5,742 nucleotides of DNA from Alphaproteobacteria bacterium. GTDB lineage: Bacteria > Pseudomonadota > Alphaproteobacteria > Rickettsiales > Rickettsiaceae. The translations under genes were made by a program, and so were the position numbers. A model generated the notes under the pieces. It ran no database searches. It worked only from the letters and a program-made list of their open reading frames with translations, and was not told where the DNA came from. Position 1 is the first letter of the stretch; every line of letters begins with the position of its first letter. The DNA lies in NCBI GenBank assembly GCA_020630305.1, contig JAHDBQ010000063.1, forward strand, positions 1 through 5,742, written 5' to 3'. Below are positions 1 through 5,446 of this stretch, piece by piece.

Positions 1-1370
1 TCTATGTTTAGAGATATTAAAAATTCTACTATTTCTAAATTTCCACCATAACAAGCCGCTAAAAGAGCTGTAGCGCCATCAGGCCTAACCCAAAGCTGGT
101 CTGCACCTTGATCTAGCAATAAACGAAATGCTTCTATATTTCCACCTTGGCATGAATTATGCAAAGCTTTTTCTAAGTCATTTTGTTCTTTATCTAAAAA
201 AGCTCCTTGCTCTTTTAATATCTCAACAATTTCTAAGTTGCCATATCCGGCAGCTTCTGTCATAGGTGTATATCCATATTTATCTCTAGCATTTATATCT
301 GCTTTATTATCAACCAAGATCTTGACAATTTCGGTATGCCCCTTTTGCGCGGCAATTAATAATGCAGTAACTCCATCATCTCTTGCTTCATTAACGTCCA
401 TCCCTGTATTTAATAGTAACTTTACTATTTTTACATTGCCGCCAAAACAAGCCGATAAAAGTGTGGTTGCTCCGTCATTTGATCTTGCATTCACATCTGC
501 TTTGTAAGCAATCAAAAGCTCTGTGATTTCTACATACCCTTCTTCCGCGGCGAACATTAGAGGAGTAAATCCATTGTCATTTGCTTGGTTAACATTTGCC
601 CCTGCAATCAATAATATATTTACCATCTCCAAATCATCTTGTAAACAAGCTAGCATAAGTGCAGTTATTCTCTTATTTGATCGTGCATTTACATCTGCCT
701 TGTTAGCAATTAAAAGCCCTGCTGTTTCTGCGCACCCTTCTTGCGCGGCAAACATAAGTGGTGTAAATCCAGAATCTGACAGTTGATTAACTTTCTCGCC
801 GGCATCTAATAGTAATTTTACTATTTTTATATTTCCTCGAGCACAAGCTAGCATAAATGCAGTTACGCCACTTTTGTTTTTTTTACCTAAATCTGCTTCA
901 TTTTCAATTAATAACATAATCATTTCTAGATTGTTATTTTCGATTGCAATATGAAGCGGCTTTTCTCCATGACTATTTGGCGCGTTTATATCTATATTAC
1001 CTTTTTCTATAACCTGTTTTGCTGCTTCTAAATCTCCTTTTTCTACGGCATTAGTTAGCTCATTATTGATGGGAATATAATTTAATAGTGTAGATAGTGT
1101 GTTTGTTATAGAGTCAAACCTCCCTCCAGAAGGCAAAACACTCCCGCTTTTTATTGGGTATGCACCTGGTGTAGGAGGCGCTGTCAAATCCCACGCTCCG
1201 CTGCTAGAACTAGAGCTATATATATTACTGCTAGGAGCGGTGTTCCATATATCTCTAGTATCAACTACTCTCACTCTATTTAATCCATCTAACTCTTCTG
1301 TTACATTTTCTTCAGAATCTAATTCTTGATCATCAGAAACACTATCATCACTTGTAATAATTTTTTTCAT
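1..1370 (-). CDS. Ankyrin-repeat protein, 3' end beyond the window
   Basis: The frame opens at ATG 1370-1368 and stays open for 456 codons to the left edge, so the C-terminus is missing. Residues 1-100 are non-repetitive: an acidic start (about 8-28), a serine run (52-57) and a Pro/Gly-rich stretch (about 64-83), with no signal peptide or membrane segment. From about residue 103 the protein is a run of 33-residue ankyrin repeats: ten complete or nearly so, and an eleventh cut by the edge. Typical cores are GFTPLMFAA (201-209 and 267-275), KIVKLLLDAG, and ADVNAR before the turn. Ankyrin repeats bind other proteins. In intracellular bacteria such proteins are often secreted effectors, but no secretion signal can be shown here. 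The start is supported by a GGGAG site nine bases upstream and an in-frame stop at 1407-1409. The repeat family is certain; the function is unknown. Confidence 0.93.
   Translation of the reverse strand, partial: MKKIITSDDSVSDDQELDSEENVTEELDGLNRVRVVDTRDIWNTAPSSNIYSSSSSSGAWDLTAPPTPGAYPIKSGSVLPSGGRFDSITNTLSTLLNYIPINNELTNAVEKGDLEAAKQVIEKGNIDINAPNSHGEKPLHIAIENNNLEMIMLLIENEADLGKKNKSGVTAFMLACARGNIKIVKLLLDAGEKVNQLSDSGFTPLMFAAQEGCAETAGLLIANKADVNARSNKRITALMLACLQDDLEMVNILLIAGANVNQANDNGFTPLMFAAEEGYVEITELLIAYKADVNARSNDGATTLLSACFGGNVKIVKLLLNTGMDVNEARDDGVTALLIAAQKGHTEIVKILVDNKADINARDKYGYTPMTEAAGYGNLEIVEILKEQGAFLDKEQNDLEKALHNSCQGGNIEAFRLLLDQGADQLWVRPDGATALLAACYGGNLEIVEFLISLNI
180..773 (-). repeat. 198-bp higher-order repeat (two ankyrin units) in the ankyrin gene
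   Basis: Three consecutive 198-bp blocks (576-773, 378-575, 180-377; residues 200-265, 266-331, 332-397) each encode a pair of different ankyrin units. The first unit of each pair reads like GFTPLMFAAxEG...KADVNARSN. The second has a xxAC or xxAA core and ends in VN. The first two blocks share 37 of 66 residues by hand count. Their DNA also matches at this offset: gatcttgcat at 481 aligns with gatcgtgcat at 679. This suggests duplication of a two-repeat block rather than of single repeats. The third block is more diverged. Confidence 0.75.
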
Positions 1371-1379
1371 TATTTTATT

Positions 1380-1384
1380 CTCCC
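1380..1384 (-). promoter_or_regulatory. Ribosome binding site of the ankyrin gene
   Basis: GGGAG on the minus strand lies nine bases before ATG 1370. It complements the 16S rRNA tail and fixes this start. Confidence 0.7.
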
Positions 1385-1407
1385 AATTATAAATTACAAT
1401 ACGGGAT

Positions 1408-1436
1408 TATATATATTACAAAAACAACGAAAGCAA
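1408..1436 (-). promoter_or_regulatory. Candidate sigma-70-type promoter of the ankyrin gene
   Basis: On the minus strand TTGCTT (1436-1431) is followed after 17 bases by TATATA (1413-1408), which overlaps a full TATAAT (1411-1406). Transcription would begin near 1400, giving a leader of about 30 bases. AT-rich DNA yields such matches by chance, so confidence is moderate. A T7G6 homopolymer tract (1447-1459 on the plus strand) lies just upstream of the -35 element. Confidence 0.45.
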
Positions 1437-1573
1437 GGGTTGATTGTTTTTTTGGGGGGTGTTGTGAGCCAGAACGGAAAACTCATTCTTAAGTAACAAT
1501 TACAATTTTTAGCGAAATCGGAAGTGATTTACTCAAGCAACTTAAAACTTAATTATAGTTAGGCAAAATGTAC

Positions 1574-1598
1574 AAAAAAGGGGGCGCCCCCCCTTTTT
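1574..1598 (-). terminator. Rho-independent terminator of the coiled-coil gene (symmetrical)
   Basis: A GGGGG/CCCCC stem (1580-1584 with 1589-1593, loop of four) is extended by five A/T pairs (1575-1579 with 1594-1598). Read on the minus strand it ends in a run of six T and begins 14 bases after the stop of the coiled-coil gene. The design is nearly symmetrical, so it could also stop plus-strand transcription, although no plus-strand gene lies to its left. Confidence 0.85.
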
Positions 1599-1612
1599 CT
1601 CTCAATATAAAA

Positions 1613-2770
1613 TTACTGCACCCTTGCATATACTACAACAGGGCGAACGTAAGCTTCATCGTCTATTTCTGTATCAAACTTAATAACTAGTTCGACAATT
1701 GCGCCGCCTGTAAAATTCTGCCTAAGGTCACTTAGTTTAATGTAGACTTGCTTTTCTTCTGAAAGGCTAATCGACCCATTTCCTGCTATTTTTAAATCTT
1801 TTTCCTGAGGGGTAGTACATACTTTTTCCTGAGAGGTAGTACATAGTTCAGCCTTATTTGCTGCAATCGAACCAGCGCCTACAACTGTTATTTTTTGATC
1901 AACTAAGCTTTTAATATCCATATATACTCGCGCCGCCTTTCTTTGATGCGGTTTTATTGACTCGTTGCGCAAGTTTTCAATCTTTACAACAGCGTTAGTT
2001 ATGCAGATAGGGTTGTTTTTGGCTACCCTCGATCTTCTTTCAGCCTCCATAGTAGCTACTTTTTGATCATATGTTGTTTTGTTTCTAAAGACAGCAACGC
2101 TTCCTGCTTCTGCTACTTTTGCCTTTTCTGCCTTATATTTTTCTTCTGCCTGAACCTTTGCTCCTTTAGCCTGCTCTAATTGCAATTTAAGTGCTCTTGC
2201 TCTTGCTTGCGCATCTTCTGCGTTCTTTTGTTTTATAGCGGCAGCTGTTTTTTGCTCTTCTGTTACTTCCTCACCAAGAGATTGTAGGTATAAACTAGCT
2301 TCTTGTGCAGCTAGACTTGTAGACTTGGCGCTATTTTCTGCTTGCACTAATTGCTTGTCAATGTTGCTTATTGTCTCAGTTTCCTTAGAAACAGCAGAAG
2401 CCAATCCATTTGCAGCGCTTTGTTCAAACATTAACTTCATATTCTGTTCTAAATTACTATCTATCTTTCCATACCCAAGAACCAATTCCGAGGCTTTAGC
2501 TATCTCTTCTTCGGTTGCACCTTGTCTTTTCATAAACTCAGCCATGTTGTCACTAGTCTCTTGCAAATATTTATCCATATCCTGTTTGTAAAGATCTTCC
2601 GCTTCTTGAATTTCCTTAGCTTGCTCTTCTTTTTCTTCTGGGGTTCTTAAATCTTTTTCAAGATCTATTTTATTCATACAATTCCTGTACTGAGCATACT
2701 CATTTGGCAAATGACTATTTAGATCGGAAATTTCGTCAGCTTTTGCGCTAAAACTGAACGCCAAAAGCAA
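1613..2770 (-). CDS. Unrecognised, probably exported coiled-coil protein with disrupted N-terminus
   Basis: No known family is recognised. The open frame gives 385 residues if translation begins at TTG 2770-2768. Residues 1-11 look like the back half of a Sec signal peptide: a hydrophobic run, then SAKA before DE. Residues about 35-95 and 130-250 are rich in Glu, Lys, Gln and Ala without proline, consistent with long coiled coils. Residues about 253-385 alternate hydrophobic and polar residues and probably form a beta-rich domain ending VYARVQ. There are four cysteines (31, 256, 310, 318), which could form disulfides outside the cytoplasm. TTG 2770 has no ribosome binding site. The frame continues upstream through seven more codons to two TAA codons directly behind an ATG at 2797, where a full signal peptide would be expected to start. 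The body is long and intact and has its own promoter and terminator, so any inactivation is recent. A structural or envelope role is only a guess. Confidence 0.7.
   Translation of the reverse strand: MLLAFSFSAKADEISDLNSHLPNEYAQYRNCMNKIDLEKDLRTPEEKEEQAKEIQEAEDLYKQDMDKYLQETSDNMAEFMKRQGATEEEIAKASELVLGYGKIDSNLEQNMKLMFEQSAANGLASAVSKETETISNIDKQLVQAENSAKSTSLAAQEASLYLQSLGEEVTEEQKTAAAIKQKNAEDAQARARALKLQLEQAKGAKVQAEEKYKAEKAKVAEAGSVAVFRNKTTYDQKVATMEAERRSRVAKNNPICITNAVVKIENLRNESIKPHQRKAARVYMDIKSLVDQKITVVGAGSIAANKAELCTTSQEKVCTTPQEKDLKIAGNGSISLSEEKQVYIKLSDLRQNFTGGAIVELVIKFDTEIDDEAYVRPVVVYARVQ
1798..1845 (-). repeat. 24-bp tandem duplication inside the coiled-coil gene
   Basis: Two adjacent 24-base copies (1798-1821 and 1822-1845) differ at one base (1810 g, 1834 a). 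In frame they encode two eight-residue units containing CTTSQEK and CTTPQEK (around residues 310-324), so the duplication added one cysteine. The near identity indicates a recent event. Confidence 0.9.
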
Positions 2771-2788
2771 ACCAAAAAGATAAGAATA

Positions 2789-2797
2789 TTATTACAT
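2789..2797 (-). other. ATG followed immediately by two in-frame TAA codons
   Basis: On the minus strand ATG (2797-2795) is followed by TAA and TAA (2794-2789), then by YSYLFGLLLAFSFSAKA in the frame of the coiled-coil gene. Changing each TAA to AAA (one base each) would give MKK before that hydrophobic run, a textbook Sec signal peptide. A weak GAG lies six bases before this ATG, and the TATAAT box about 35 bases upstream suits a start here better than at TTG 2770. Confidence 0.6.
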
Positions 2798-2831
2798 ACT
2801 AAGCTCAACTTAATTAATTTAAATTTAATCT

Positions 2832-2860
2832 ATTATATTTTATTTAGCCTGTAATTTCTA
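2832..2860 (-). promoter_or_regulatory. Candidate promoter of the coiled-coil gene
   Basis: On the minus strand a perfect TATAAT (2837-2832) lies 17 bases after TAGAAA (2860-2855), a four-of-six match to TTGACA. Transcription would start near 2825, leaving a leader of about 28 bases before the ATG at 2797. Confidence 0.5.
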
Positions 2861-2914
2861 TTATTCCTGTGCATATCAATAAATTAAAAAATACATGCAT
2901 TACATAAAGTCCAC

Positions 2915-2946
2915 AAAAAAAGCCTCTATTATTTACAAGAGGCTTT
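2915..2946 (-). terminator. Rho-independent terminator of the His-rich gene
   Basis: A perfect nine-base stem AAAGCCTCT/AGAGGCTTT (2919-2927 with 2938-2946, loop of ten) is followed on the minus strand by seven T (2921-2915, partly within the stem). It begins 24 bases after the stop codon of the His-rich gene and separates it from the coiled-coil gene. Confidence 0.9.
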
Positions 2947-2970
2947 AATTTTAAAAACAAATTCTCTACT

Positions 2971-3687
2971 TTATTTTTTTATTTGGGCTGCCTTCTTAGC
3001 CTGTATGGCTTTTAACCTAGCCTCTCGTTTTACCTTAATAGCCTCTAACCTTTCAAGCCTTCTGGCTTTCATTTTTTCTCTAAGAGATGTTAGCTTTTCT
3101 TTTTTAGTTTTTAGTTCTTCTCTATCTTTGTTATGCTCATGTTTATTTACAGATTTTTTCATGTGATGTTTGTGTTTGTGCATGTGCTTATGCCCTGGAC
3201 GCTTATCTTTTTCATGAATTTCTTTACTATGAACCTTATGACCATTATGACCTATGCCTTTTTTGTGATCTTCAATTCTTTTTTTATGAATAGTGATTCT
3301 TTTTTCTAAAATTGCAATTCTCTTTTCATGGTCTTTGATTCTTTCTTCATCAGACTTGCCAGAATCTACGTAATGATGTGGATGTGTTTTTCTATGAAGT
3401 CTATGCCAGTGTTTTTTAAAATGTTTCTTTTTGTGCTTTTTCTTCCAGTGTTTATGGCCATGCTTATTTTTTGAATGATCCATTTCTTCAATTGACGCAT
3501 CTTCTTCTTTTTGAACAGCAACCGCAGTTTCTTTAGTTAACGTTGCAGACTTTGCCATAGTAGCTGATGATGCTGATTTTTGCATAGTAGAAAGAGCTGT
3601 TTTAGACTCTAGTAATGTTTCTGCCATAGCATTAGAACCGCCAAATAAGATTGCGCCACTTGTTAATACATATAGTAATTTTCTCAT
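2971..3687 (-). CDS. Exported His/Lys-rich protein with heptad repeats
   Basis: The 238-residue product belongs to no family I recognise. Residues 1-22 form a clear Sec signal peptide (MRKLLYVLTSG, hydrophobic core, likely cleavage after AMA at 22). Residues 23-70 are Ser/Ala/Thr-rich and become acidic. All 27 histidines fall between 71 and 185, mixed with lysine and tryptophan (HKHWKKKHKKKHFKKHWH from 78; HKHMHKHKHH from 166). Residues 114-148 are five heptads of the form [E/K]KRIxxx, and 189-238 is a Lys/Glu/Arg-rich helical tail. There is no cysteine. Outside the cytoplasm such a protein could bind Zn, Ni or Cu, or anionic polymers such as nucleic acid or polysaccharide; neither is shown. 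Start support is strong: AAGAGG lies seven bases upstream. The gene is flanked by a terminator downstream and a divergent spacer upstream, so it is probably transcribed alone. Confidence 0.88.
   Translation of the reverse strand: MRKLLYVLTSGAILFGGSNAMAETLLESKTALSTMQKSASSATMAKSATLTKETAVAVQKEEDASIEEMDHSKNKHGHKHWKKKHKKKHFKKHWHRLHRKTHPHHYVDSGKSDEERIKDHEKRIAILEKRITIHKKRIEDHKKGIGHNGHKVHSKEIHEKDKRPGHKHMHKHKHHMKKSVNKHEHNKDREELKTKKEKLTSLREKMKARRLERLEAIKVKREARLKAIQAKKAAQIKK
3244..3348 (-). repeat. Five-copy heptad (21-bp) repeat in the His-rich gene
   Basis: Residues 114-148 divide without gaps into EERIKDH, EKRIAIL, EKRITIH, KKRIEDH and KKGIGHN. Isoleucine is fixed at position four and a basic residue sits at position three, except Gly in the last copy. 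This pattern can form a short coiled coil or helix with one hydrophobic stripe. Confidence 0.8.
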
Positions 3688-3694
3688 AGTTATA

Positions 3695-3700
3695 CCTCTT
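3695..3700 (-). promoter_or_regulatory. Ribosome binding site of the His-rich gene
   Basis: AAGAGG on the minus strand lies seven bases before ATG 3687. It is a strong match at good spacing and fixes the start. Confidence 0.8.
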
Positions 3701-3763
3701 TATTGTTATTTTAGAACATAATTGACAAAAACGTGCCAATAAGTTAATACTCTCATTTTTTAA

Positions 3764-3796
3764 CCGCAAAAGCAAAGAAGCTTTAACCTTTTGCGG
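3764..3796. other. Hairpin with nested stem
   Basis: CCGCAAAAG (3764-3772) pairs perfectly with CTTTTGCGG (3788-3796), and an inner AAAG/CTTT stem (3774-3777 with 3781-3784) fits in the loop. Neither strand has a proper T run after it (plus: CTTTGTTTAG), so it is at best a weak terminator. On the minus strand it would lie about 80 bases before the His-rich start and could be part of that mRNA leader. Confidence 0.5.
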
Positions 3797-3855
3797 CTTT
3801 GTTTAGCTCTAGTGTTGTTTCTTTGCAACGTCCTCCCAAACCATCTGTTCTTTTT

Positions 3856-3873
3856 TTAACGTTAAGACCTTAA
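3856..3873. promoter_or_regulatory. Overlapping TTAA inverted repeats upstream of the carrier promoter
   Basis: TTAACGTTAA (3856-3865) is a perfect ten-base palindrome and overlaps TTAAG-AC-CTTAA (3862-3873). The cluster ends nine bases before the -35 box at 3883, a position suited to a regulator binding site. No regulator gene is present in the window, and short AT-rich palindromes also arise by chance. Confidence 0.25.
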
Positions 3874-3882
3874 AAATAGATA

Positions 3883-3911
3883 TTGACTATATTGCCGTTT
3901 GTTGTTATAAT
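3883..3911 (+). promoter_or_regulatory. Near-consensus sigma-70-type promoter facing the carrier gene
   Basis: TTGACT (3883-3888) is followed after exactly 17 bases by a perfect TATAAT (3906-3911). Transcription would begin near 3918, giving the carrier mRNA a leader of about 170 bases, or producing a short separate RNA if the palindrome at 3978-3999 stops transcription. Confidence 0.7.
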
Positions 3912-3977
3912 TTTTTGCTTACGAATAAAAAACAAAACTCATGACGCGAAAACGCTAGATACACCTTCTAATTAGGC

Positions 3978-3999
3978 ACCTATTTTTATAAAAATAGGT
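3978..3999 (+). promoter_or_regulatory. Perfect 22-base palindrome in the carrier leader
   Basis: ACCTATTTTTA and its exact complement meet without a gap. As RNA this folds into a nine-pair stem with a TATA loop, followed on the plus strand by the T-rich but interrupted TCTTTCATCTTATTG. It could be a weak terminator or attenuator, an mRNA-stabilising hairpin or an operator. It lies 20 bases after a five-codon reading frame (3941-3958, MTRKR) that has no visible ribosome binding site. Confidence 0.45.
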
Positions 4000-4086
4000 C
4001 TTTCATCTTATTGCTTTATTTATAAAATATTATGAAAAGCACTAAATTACAAACACTACTATTAATCATAAATATTTATAAAAATC

Positions 4087-5394
4087 ATGGAATCAGTATT
4101 TAATATCATTGGACTCATAGAAGATTTCTACTGGAGTTACATTGGCTGGGCTTTAATAACCGGAGCCGGACTATACTTAACAATAATATCAAGAGGGTTA
4201 CAGTTTAGAGCCTTATTTAACTTTAAGAAAAACATCAAAGAGATTTATAACGCTGGTAACAATGCAGAAAATGATGGTATTCATCCTTTTAAATTATATT
4301 TTGCTTCTGTTGGCGGGATGGTTGGCCTTGGCAATATAGTTTTTATTAGTATGGCACTAATGATTGGCGGGCCTGGTAGTATTTTCTGGACAACAATCGC
4401 CTCACTTAGCGGAATGCTACTAAAATATTCTGAGATTTACCTTGGAGTAAAATACAGAATTAAAAACGAAAATAATGGCTTTAACGGGGGACCAATGTAC
4501 TTCCTGCAAAAAGCTTTCAAACCAAAAGTTTTTGCGTATGTTTTTGCCTTTCTTCTTTGCCTGTATGGGGTTGAGATATCAAACTTTGTAATAATTGTCG
4601 ACAGAGTTCAGCATAGTTTTGAAATTAATAGACTAGTCATTATTTTATGCTTGCTTGTTTTGGTTATCTACTCAGCTATTGGCGGTGTAGAGCGCCTTGC
4701 AAATATATGCTCGGTCATTATGCCAGTATTTATGATTGGTTATATTATTTTTGCTGTATACATAATTGCTTGTAATGCTGATATGCTACCATCATTCTTC
4801 AAAACCGTACTAGTTTCTGCTTTTACTGGGCAAGCACAAATTGGCGGCTTTGCAGGCAGCACAATGATTTTGGCAGCTTATATGGGGATTTCCAAAGGAG
4901 TATATTCTGGCGATATTGGTATTGGTTATGACTCAATTGTGCAAAGCGAAACAAGAATAGTGAATCCAAAAACACAGGCAACATTGGCGATTTACGCGCT
5001 CTTCACCGATACCCTGATTTGTATCTTGACCAATACTATGCTAGGTGTTACTGGAGCTTGGCACATTTTAAACAAATTAGAACCGTCAGATATTGTTGCA
5101 TCAACTTTATCTAATTATGTTCCATATTCTGATATATTCATGACGCTTTTACTGTTTTTTGCGGGCTACACAACAATTATAGCATATTTAGCTGCGGGCA
5201 CAAAGTGTGCCGAATTTATCAACAAAAAGCATGGAAAAAAAATATATTTATTATATTCTATTATAGCTTTTGTATTATTCTGTAATTTTTCTCAAAAGAA
5301 TGTTATGCTAATAATGAGTACCTTGAGTGGGTTTTTAGTTCTGCTTAACGTATCTGCAATTTTAAAACTAAGGAAAGATATAGATTTTGATTAG
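4087..5394 (+). CDS. Alanine/glycine:cation symporter (AGCS) family amino acid carrier
   Basis: This inner-membrane carrier probably imports a small neutral amino acid such as alanine or glycine with sodium. At 435 residues it is slightly short for the family but complete. Family landmarks appear in order: the N-terminal helix with GLYLTI (28-33), GGMVGLGNI (76-84), GGPGSIFW (94-101), KYSEIYLGVKYR (113-124), GGPMYF (134-139), GGVERLANICSVIMP (199-213), GGFAGSTMILAAYMGISKG (253-271) and FTDT (306-309). About ten or more hydrophobic segments are visible. Two positions depart from the usual pattern: the FWMW-like motif reads FWTT, and the usual SNEAG-like motif reads SGDIG (274-278), so substrate or ion preference may differ. 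The start fits the family's N-terminus and an in-frame TAA lies at 4069-4071, but no ribosome binding site precedes it. A near-consensus promoter lies about 170 bases upstream, and the next gene follows after 52 bases. Confidence 0.92.
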   Translation: MESVFNIIGLIEDFYWSYIGWALITGAGLYLTIISRGLQFRALFNFKKNIKEIYNAGNNAENDGIHPFKLYFASVGGMVGLGNIVFISMALMIGGPGSIFWTTIASLSGMLLKYSEIYLGVKYRIKNENNGFNGGPMYFLQKAFKPKVFAYVFAFLLCLYGVEISNFVIIVDRVQHSFEINRLVIILCLLVLVIYSAIGGVERLANICSVIMPVFMIGYIIFAVYIIACNADMLPSFFKTVLVSAFTGQAQIGGFAGSTMILAAYMGISKGVYSGDIGIGYDSIVQSETRIVNPKTQATLAIYALFTDTLICILTNTMLGVTGAWHILNKLEPSDIVASTLSNYVPYSDIFMTLLLFFAGYTTIIAYLAAGTKCAEFINKKHGKKIYLLYSIIAFVLFCNFSQKNVMLIMSTLSGFLVLLNVSAILKLRKDIDFD

Positions 5395-5432
5395 AAAAAG
5401 GAGTTGTCGTTAGGATATAAAAAACAAAAACC

Positions 5433-5440
5433 AGAGAGAG
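5433..5440 (+). promoter_or_regulatory. Ribosome binding site of the last gene
   Basis: The purine-rich AGAGAGAG ends six bases before ATG 5447. It supports this start over the AAGGAG at 5398-5403, which has no start codon at usable distance. Confidence 0.6.
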
Positions 5441-5446
5441 ATTGAA

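Larger units (their letters stand above)
3688..4086. other. Divergent regulatory spacer, 399 bases without a convincing gene
   Basis: This lies between the leftward His-rich gene and the rightward carrier gene. It contains the His-rich gene's ribosome binding site, a nine-base-stem hairpin, overlapping TTAA palindromes, a strong rightward promoter and a perfect 22-base palindrome. No reading frame longer than about 30 codons looks coding. I could not find a convincing promoter for the His-rich gene: TTGGCA around 3735-3740 has no well-spaced -10 box. Confidence 0.7.

Noticed and set aside
180..773. CRISPR-like periodicity
   Set aside because: The period is 198 bases, the copies diverge, and they are fully explained by in-frame ankyrin repeats.
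238..786. Two plus-strand open frames (238-507 and 523-786)
   Set aside because: They lie antisense to the ankyrin repeats, recur because the DNA itself repeats every 198 bases, and have no ribosome binding site. They are shadows of the real gene.
1099..1329. Plus-strand open frame of 76 codons
   Set aside because: It is antisense to the N-terminal part of the ankyrin protein and is low-complexity, with no start signals.
1462..1493. Short plus-strand frame from GTG (SQNGKLILK) in the spacer
   Set aside because: It has about ten codons, no ribosome binding site and no supporting context.
2325..2591. Plus-strand open frame of 88 codons, hydrophobic
   Set aside because: It is antisense to the coiled-coil region. 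The apparent hydrophobicity comes from reading Glu/Lys/Ala codons backwards.
3783..3869. Minus-strand frame of 28 codons in the spacer (includes LGGRCKETTLELNKAAKG)
   Set aside because: It looks faintly protein-like but has no ATG in frame, is very short and ends inside the hairpin. It could be a gene remnant, but nothing confirms this.
5398..5403. AAGGAG resembling a ribosome binding site after the carrier stop
   Set aside because: No start codon lies at usable distance (a TTG abuts it directly). The real site for the next gene is at 5433-5440.
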